DNA of 64,000 nt from Brachionus manjavacas (lineage: Eukaryota; Rotifera; Eurotatoria; Ploima; Brachionidae), in the NCBI GenBank assembly GCA_019054805.1, contig JAHQIY010000020.1, forward strand, positions 1,116,001 through 1,180,000, given 5' to 3'. Shown here in pieces: positions 60,501 through 64,000 of this stretch. A program made the translations under genes and the position numbers. Under the pieces are notes generated by a model. The model did not search any database, had not been told where the DNA came from, and saw only the letters and a program-made list of their open reading frames with translations. The first letter of the stretch is position 1. Every line of letters begins with the position of its first letter.

Positions 60501-63500
60501 CCGAGCACTTAAAGGCTGCGAACTCGGCAACTATTTAGACTAGCTTGGAACCACAAACCAAGCGTATCTATAGATGGATACAAGCATATCCAAAAAAGAT
60601 ACTTTACTTTTTTCACTAAGTACTAAGGGTCTGCCAGACACGTCATCAGCTCTTGCTTGTAAGCCTCCTTGCCCCGGCCGCTAGGCATCTGCATCTTCAC
60701 CGCCCCTCCTCATTTTCTCATCCGGACTTGGGACCGGCCTTAGGTAGAGTTAGCAGTTTAGGTTTTGATTTTTCGAAAATTTGATTTTCTTTATTTGACT
60801 ATTTCTGAAAAAATAAAACAATCAAAAGAAGAAAATCTGAATTAGAATGAAAGTTCTCTTCCGAGAAAAACCAAAACAAAAAATGGAATAATAAATAATA
60901 AAATGTTTAATCTAAATAAAATTTTTAAAAAATATTTTCTTTTGTTAAAATGACATTTCGACTCTGACAAATATTTTTCTGTTTCCTAGCCTGAACATTT
61001 TGTACTGACACCAAGTGTGCGTGTATGAAAAGTCTCCCTCCCATTTTTTCATCCGGACTTGGGACCGGCAATGGTATGGTTACGACTCAACAATCTGCCG
61101 ACAAAGTTACTATGGGACGTTCATCATAAACAGCGCCACTCATCCGAGCACTTAAAGGCTGCGAACTCGGCAACTATTTAGACTAGCTTGGAACCACAAA
61201 CCAAGCGTATCTATAGATGGATACAAGCATATCCAAAAAAGATACTTTACTTTTTTCACTAAGTACTAAGGGTCTGCCAGACACGTCATCAGCTCTTGCT
61301 TGTAAGCCTCCTTGCCCCGGCCGCTAGGCATCTGCATCTTCACCGCCCCTCCTCATTTTCTCATCCGGACTTGGGACCGGCCTTAGGTAGAGTTAGCAGT
61401 TTAGGTTTTGATTTTTCGAAAATTTGATTTTCTTTATTTGACTATTTCTGAAAAAATAAAACAATCAAAAGAAGAAAATCTGAATTAGAATGAAAGTTCT
61501 CTTCCGAGAAAAACCAAAAACAAAAAATGGAATAATAAATAATAAAATGTTTAATCTAAATAAAATTTTTAAAAAATATTTTCTTTTGTTAAAATGACAT
61601 TTCGACTCTGACAAATATTTTTCTGTTTCCTAGCCTGAACATTTTGTACTGACACCAAGTGTGCGTGTATGAAAAGTCTCTCCCATTTTTTCATCCGGAC
61701 TTGGGACCGGCAATGGTATGGTTACGACTCAACAATCTGCCGACAAAGTTACTATGGGACGTTCATCATAAACAGCGCCACTCATCCGAGCACTTAAAGG
61801 CTGCGAACTCGGCAACTATTTAGACTAGCTTGGAACCACAAACCAAGCGTATCTATAGATGGATACAAGCATATCCAAAAAAGATACTTTACTTTTTTCA
61901 CTAAGTACTAAGGGTCTGCCAGACACGTCATCAGCTCTTGCTTGTAAGCCTCCTTGCCCCGGCCGCTAGGCATCTGCATCTTCACCGCCCCTCCTCATTT
62001 TCTCATCCGGACTTGGGACCGGCCTTAGGTAGAGTTAGCAGTTTAGGTTTTGATTTTTTGAAAATTTGATTTTCTTTATTTGACTATTTCTGAAAAAATA
62101 AAACAATCAAAATAAGAAAATCTGAATTAGAATGAAAGTTCTCTTCCGAGAAAAACCAAAAACAAAAAATGGAATAATAAATAATAAAATGTTTAATCTA
62201 AATAAAATTTTTAAAAAATATTTTCTTTTGTTAAAATGACATTTCGACTCTGACAAATATTTTTCTGTTTCCTAGCCTGAACATTTTGTACTGACACCAA
62301 GTGTGCGTGTATGAAAAGTCTCTCCCATTTTTTCATCCGGACTTGGGACCGGCAATGGTATGGTTACGACTCAACAATCTGCCGACAAAGTTACTATGGG
62401 ACGTTCATCATAAACAGCGCCACTCATCCGAGCACTTAAAGGCTGCGAACTCGGCAACTATTTAGACTAGCTTGGAACCACAAACCAAGCGTATCTATAG
62501 ATGGATACAAGCATATCCAAAAAAAGATACTTTACTTTTTTCACTAAGTACTAAGGGTCTGCCAGACACGTCATCAGCTCTTGCTTGTAAGCCTCCTTGC
62601 CCCGGCCGCTAGGCATCTGCATCTTCACCGCCCCTCCTCATTTTCTCATCCGGACTTGGGACCGGCCTTAGGTAGAGTTAGCAGTTTAGGTTTTGATTTT
62701 TCGAAAATTTGATTTTCTTTATTTGACTATTTCTGAAAAAATAAAACAATCAAAAGAAGAAAATCTGAATTAGAATGAAAGTTCTCTTCCGAGAAAAACA
62801 AAAACAAAAAATGGAATAATAAATAATAAAATGTTTAATCTAAATAAAATTTTTAAAAAATATTTTCTTTTGTTAAAATGACATTTCGACTCTGACAAAT
62901 ATTTTTCTGTTTCCTAGCCTGAACATTTTGTACTGACACCAAGTGTGCGTGTATGAAAAGTCTCTCCCATTTTTTCATCCGGACTTGGGACCGGCAATGG
63001 TATGGTTACGACTCAACAATCTGCCGACAAAGTTACTATGGGACGTTCATCATAAACAGCGCCACTCATCCGAGCACTTAAAGGCTGCGAACTCGGCAAC
63101 TATTTAGACTAGCTTGGAACCACAAACCAAGCGTATCTATAGATGGATACAAGCATATCCAAAAAAGATACTTTACTTTTTTCACTAAGTACTAAGGGTC
63201 TGCCAGACACGTCATCAGCTCTTGCTTGTAAGCCTCCTTGCCCCGGCCGCTAGGCATCTGCATCTTCACCGCCCCTCCTCATTTTCTCATCCGGACTTGG
63301 GACCGGCCTTAGGTAGAGTTAGCAGTTTAGGTTTTGATTTTTCGAAAATTTGATTTTCTTTATTTGACTATTTCTGAAAAAATAAAACAATCAAAAGAAG
63401 AAAATCTGAATTAGAATGAAAGTTCTCTTCCGAGAAAAACCAAAACAAAAAATGGAATAATAAATAATAAAATGTTTAATCTAAATAAAATTTTTAAAAA

Positions 63501-64000
63501 ATATTTTCTTTTGTTAAAATGACATTTCGACTCTGACAAATATTTTTCTGTTTCCTAGCCTGAACATTTTGTACTGACACCAAGTGTGCGTGTATGAAAA
63601 GTCTCTCTCCCATTTTTTCATCCGGACTTGGGACCGGCAATGGTATGGTTACGACTCAACAATCTGCCGACAAAGTTACTATGGGACGTTCATCATAAAC
63701 AGCGCCACTCATCCGAGCACTTAAAGGCTGCGAACTCGGCAACTATTTAGACTAGCTTGGAACCACAAACCAAGCGTATCTATAGATGGATACAAGCATA
63801 TCCAAAAAAAGATACTTTACTTTTTTCACTAAGTACTAAGGGTCTGCCAGACACGTCATCAGCTCTTGCTTGTAAGCCTCCTTGCCCCGGCCGCTAGGCA
63901 TCTGCATCTTCACCGCCCCTCCTCATTTTCTCATCCGGACTTGGGACCGGCCTTAGGTAGAGTTAGCAGTTTAGGTTTTGATTTTTCGAAAATTTGATTT
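54556..64000. repeat. Homogeneous tandem array of a 641-644 bp unit (14 full copies plus a partial one)
   Basis: Units begin (at CTGAACATTTTGTACTGACA) at 54561, 55204, 55847, 56490, 57132, 57775, 58419, 59062, 59705, 60348, 60991, 61635, 62277, 62919 and 63560; the last is cut by the window end. Copies differ by only a few bases, mainly in short homopolymer or CT runs. Each unit has a balanced-composition part of about 405 bp and an A/T-rich part of about 235 bp. Within the unit, CATCCGGACTTGGGACCGGC occurs twice, 312 bp apart. Small stems include GCTTGG/CCAAGC and GTCTG/CAGAC. No open frame of 60 codons exists in any direction, and I see no rRNA, U snRNA or 5S sequence. It is either a satellite or a tandem non-coding RNA gene. 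Confidence 0.97.

Noticed and set aside
54556..64000. Hammerhead ribozyme in the satellite unit
   Set aside because: The minus strand has one CTGATGA, but no stem II can form before a GAAA, and the other core element is out of place. No complete hammerhead core was found on either strand.
54556..64000. Array as 5S rRNA, U snRNA or spliced-leader cluster
   Set aside because: None of the conserved 5S or U1-U6 blocks is present. A minus-strand string (GGCTTACAAGCAAGAG) loosely recalls a rotifer spliced leader as I remember it, but it lacks 7 nt, a following GT donor and an Sm site.
54556..64000. CRISPR-like array
   Set aside because: The unit is over 600 bp, repeats and intervals are equally conserved, and the genome is eukaryotic.

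Overview
The window is nuclear DNA of an AT-rich animal. Genes are split by GT-AG introns of two size classes, about 50-60 bp and several kb. The coding content is metazoan: IP3 receptor, PHAX, NAGLU, an SLC3A/GH13 protein, NDUFS7, an EGF-CFC protein and ADAM10. The compact introns, base composition and decayed LINE and Tc1-type elements suggest a small lophotrochozoan such as a monogonont rotifer. That placement is inference; no taxon marker was tested.

Layout. 1-16505 (+): the 3' two thirds of an inositol 1,4,5-trisphosphate receptor gene (15 exons, complete at the C-terminus), whose large introns hold a LINE remnant, a Tc1/mariner remnant, a MITE with terminal repeats near 97 bp, a foldback element and a second LINE. 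16686-17510 (+): PHAX. 17609-21350 (-): NAGLU in 17 exons, tail-to-tail with PHAX. 22546-24688 (+): an SLC3A/GH13-like membrane protein. 24770-25542 (-) and 30787-31554 (-): two NDUFS7 paralogues separated by transposase and LINE debris. 31853-33136: two tRNA-Leu(UAA) genes in inverted orientation around a foldback element. 33233-33937 (-): a single-exon EGF-CFC gene. 33938-44843: a gene-poor stretch with foldback elements, hairpins and LINE tails, including one short insertion with a 14-bp target-site duplication. 44844-54068 (+): ADAM10 in 5 exons. 54556-64000: a homogeneous tandem array of a 641-644 bp unit (14 full copies plus a partial one) that runs off the window.

How it fits together. 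The protein genes are ordinary housekeeping or signalling genes with no shared pathway: calcium release (IP3R), snRNA export (PHAX), lysosomal heparan sulfate breakdown (NAGLU), mitochondrial complex I (NDUFS7), and ectodomain shedding/Notch signalling (ADAM10). The EGF-CFC gene belongs to the Nodal co-receptor family. The least explained parts are the 643-bp array, the patchy near-identity of the NDUFS7 copies, the EGF-CFC gene and a pair of hairpins in a NAGLU intron. Exon joins were deduced by hand from reading frame, splice sites and remembered family conservation; no alignment or transcript data were available.
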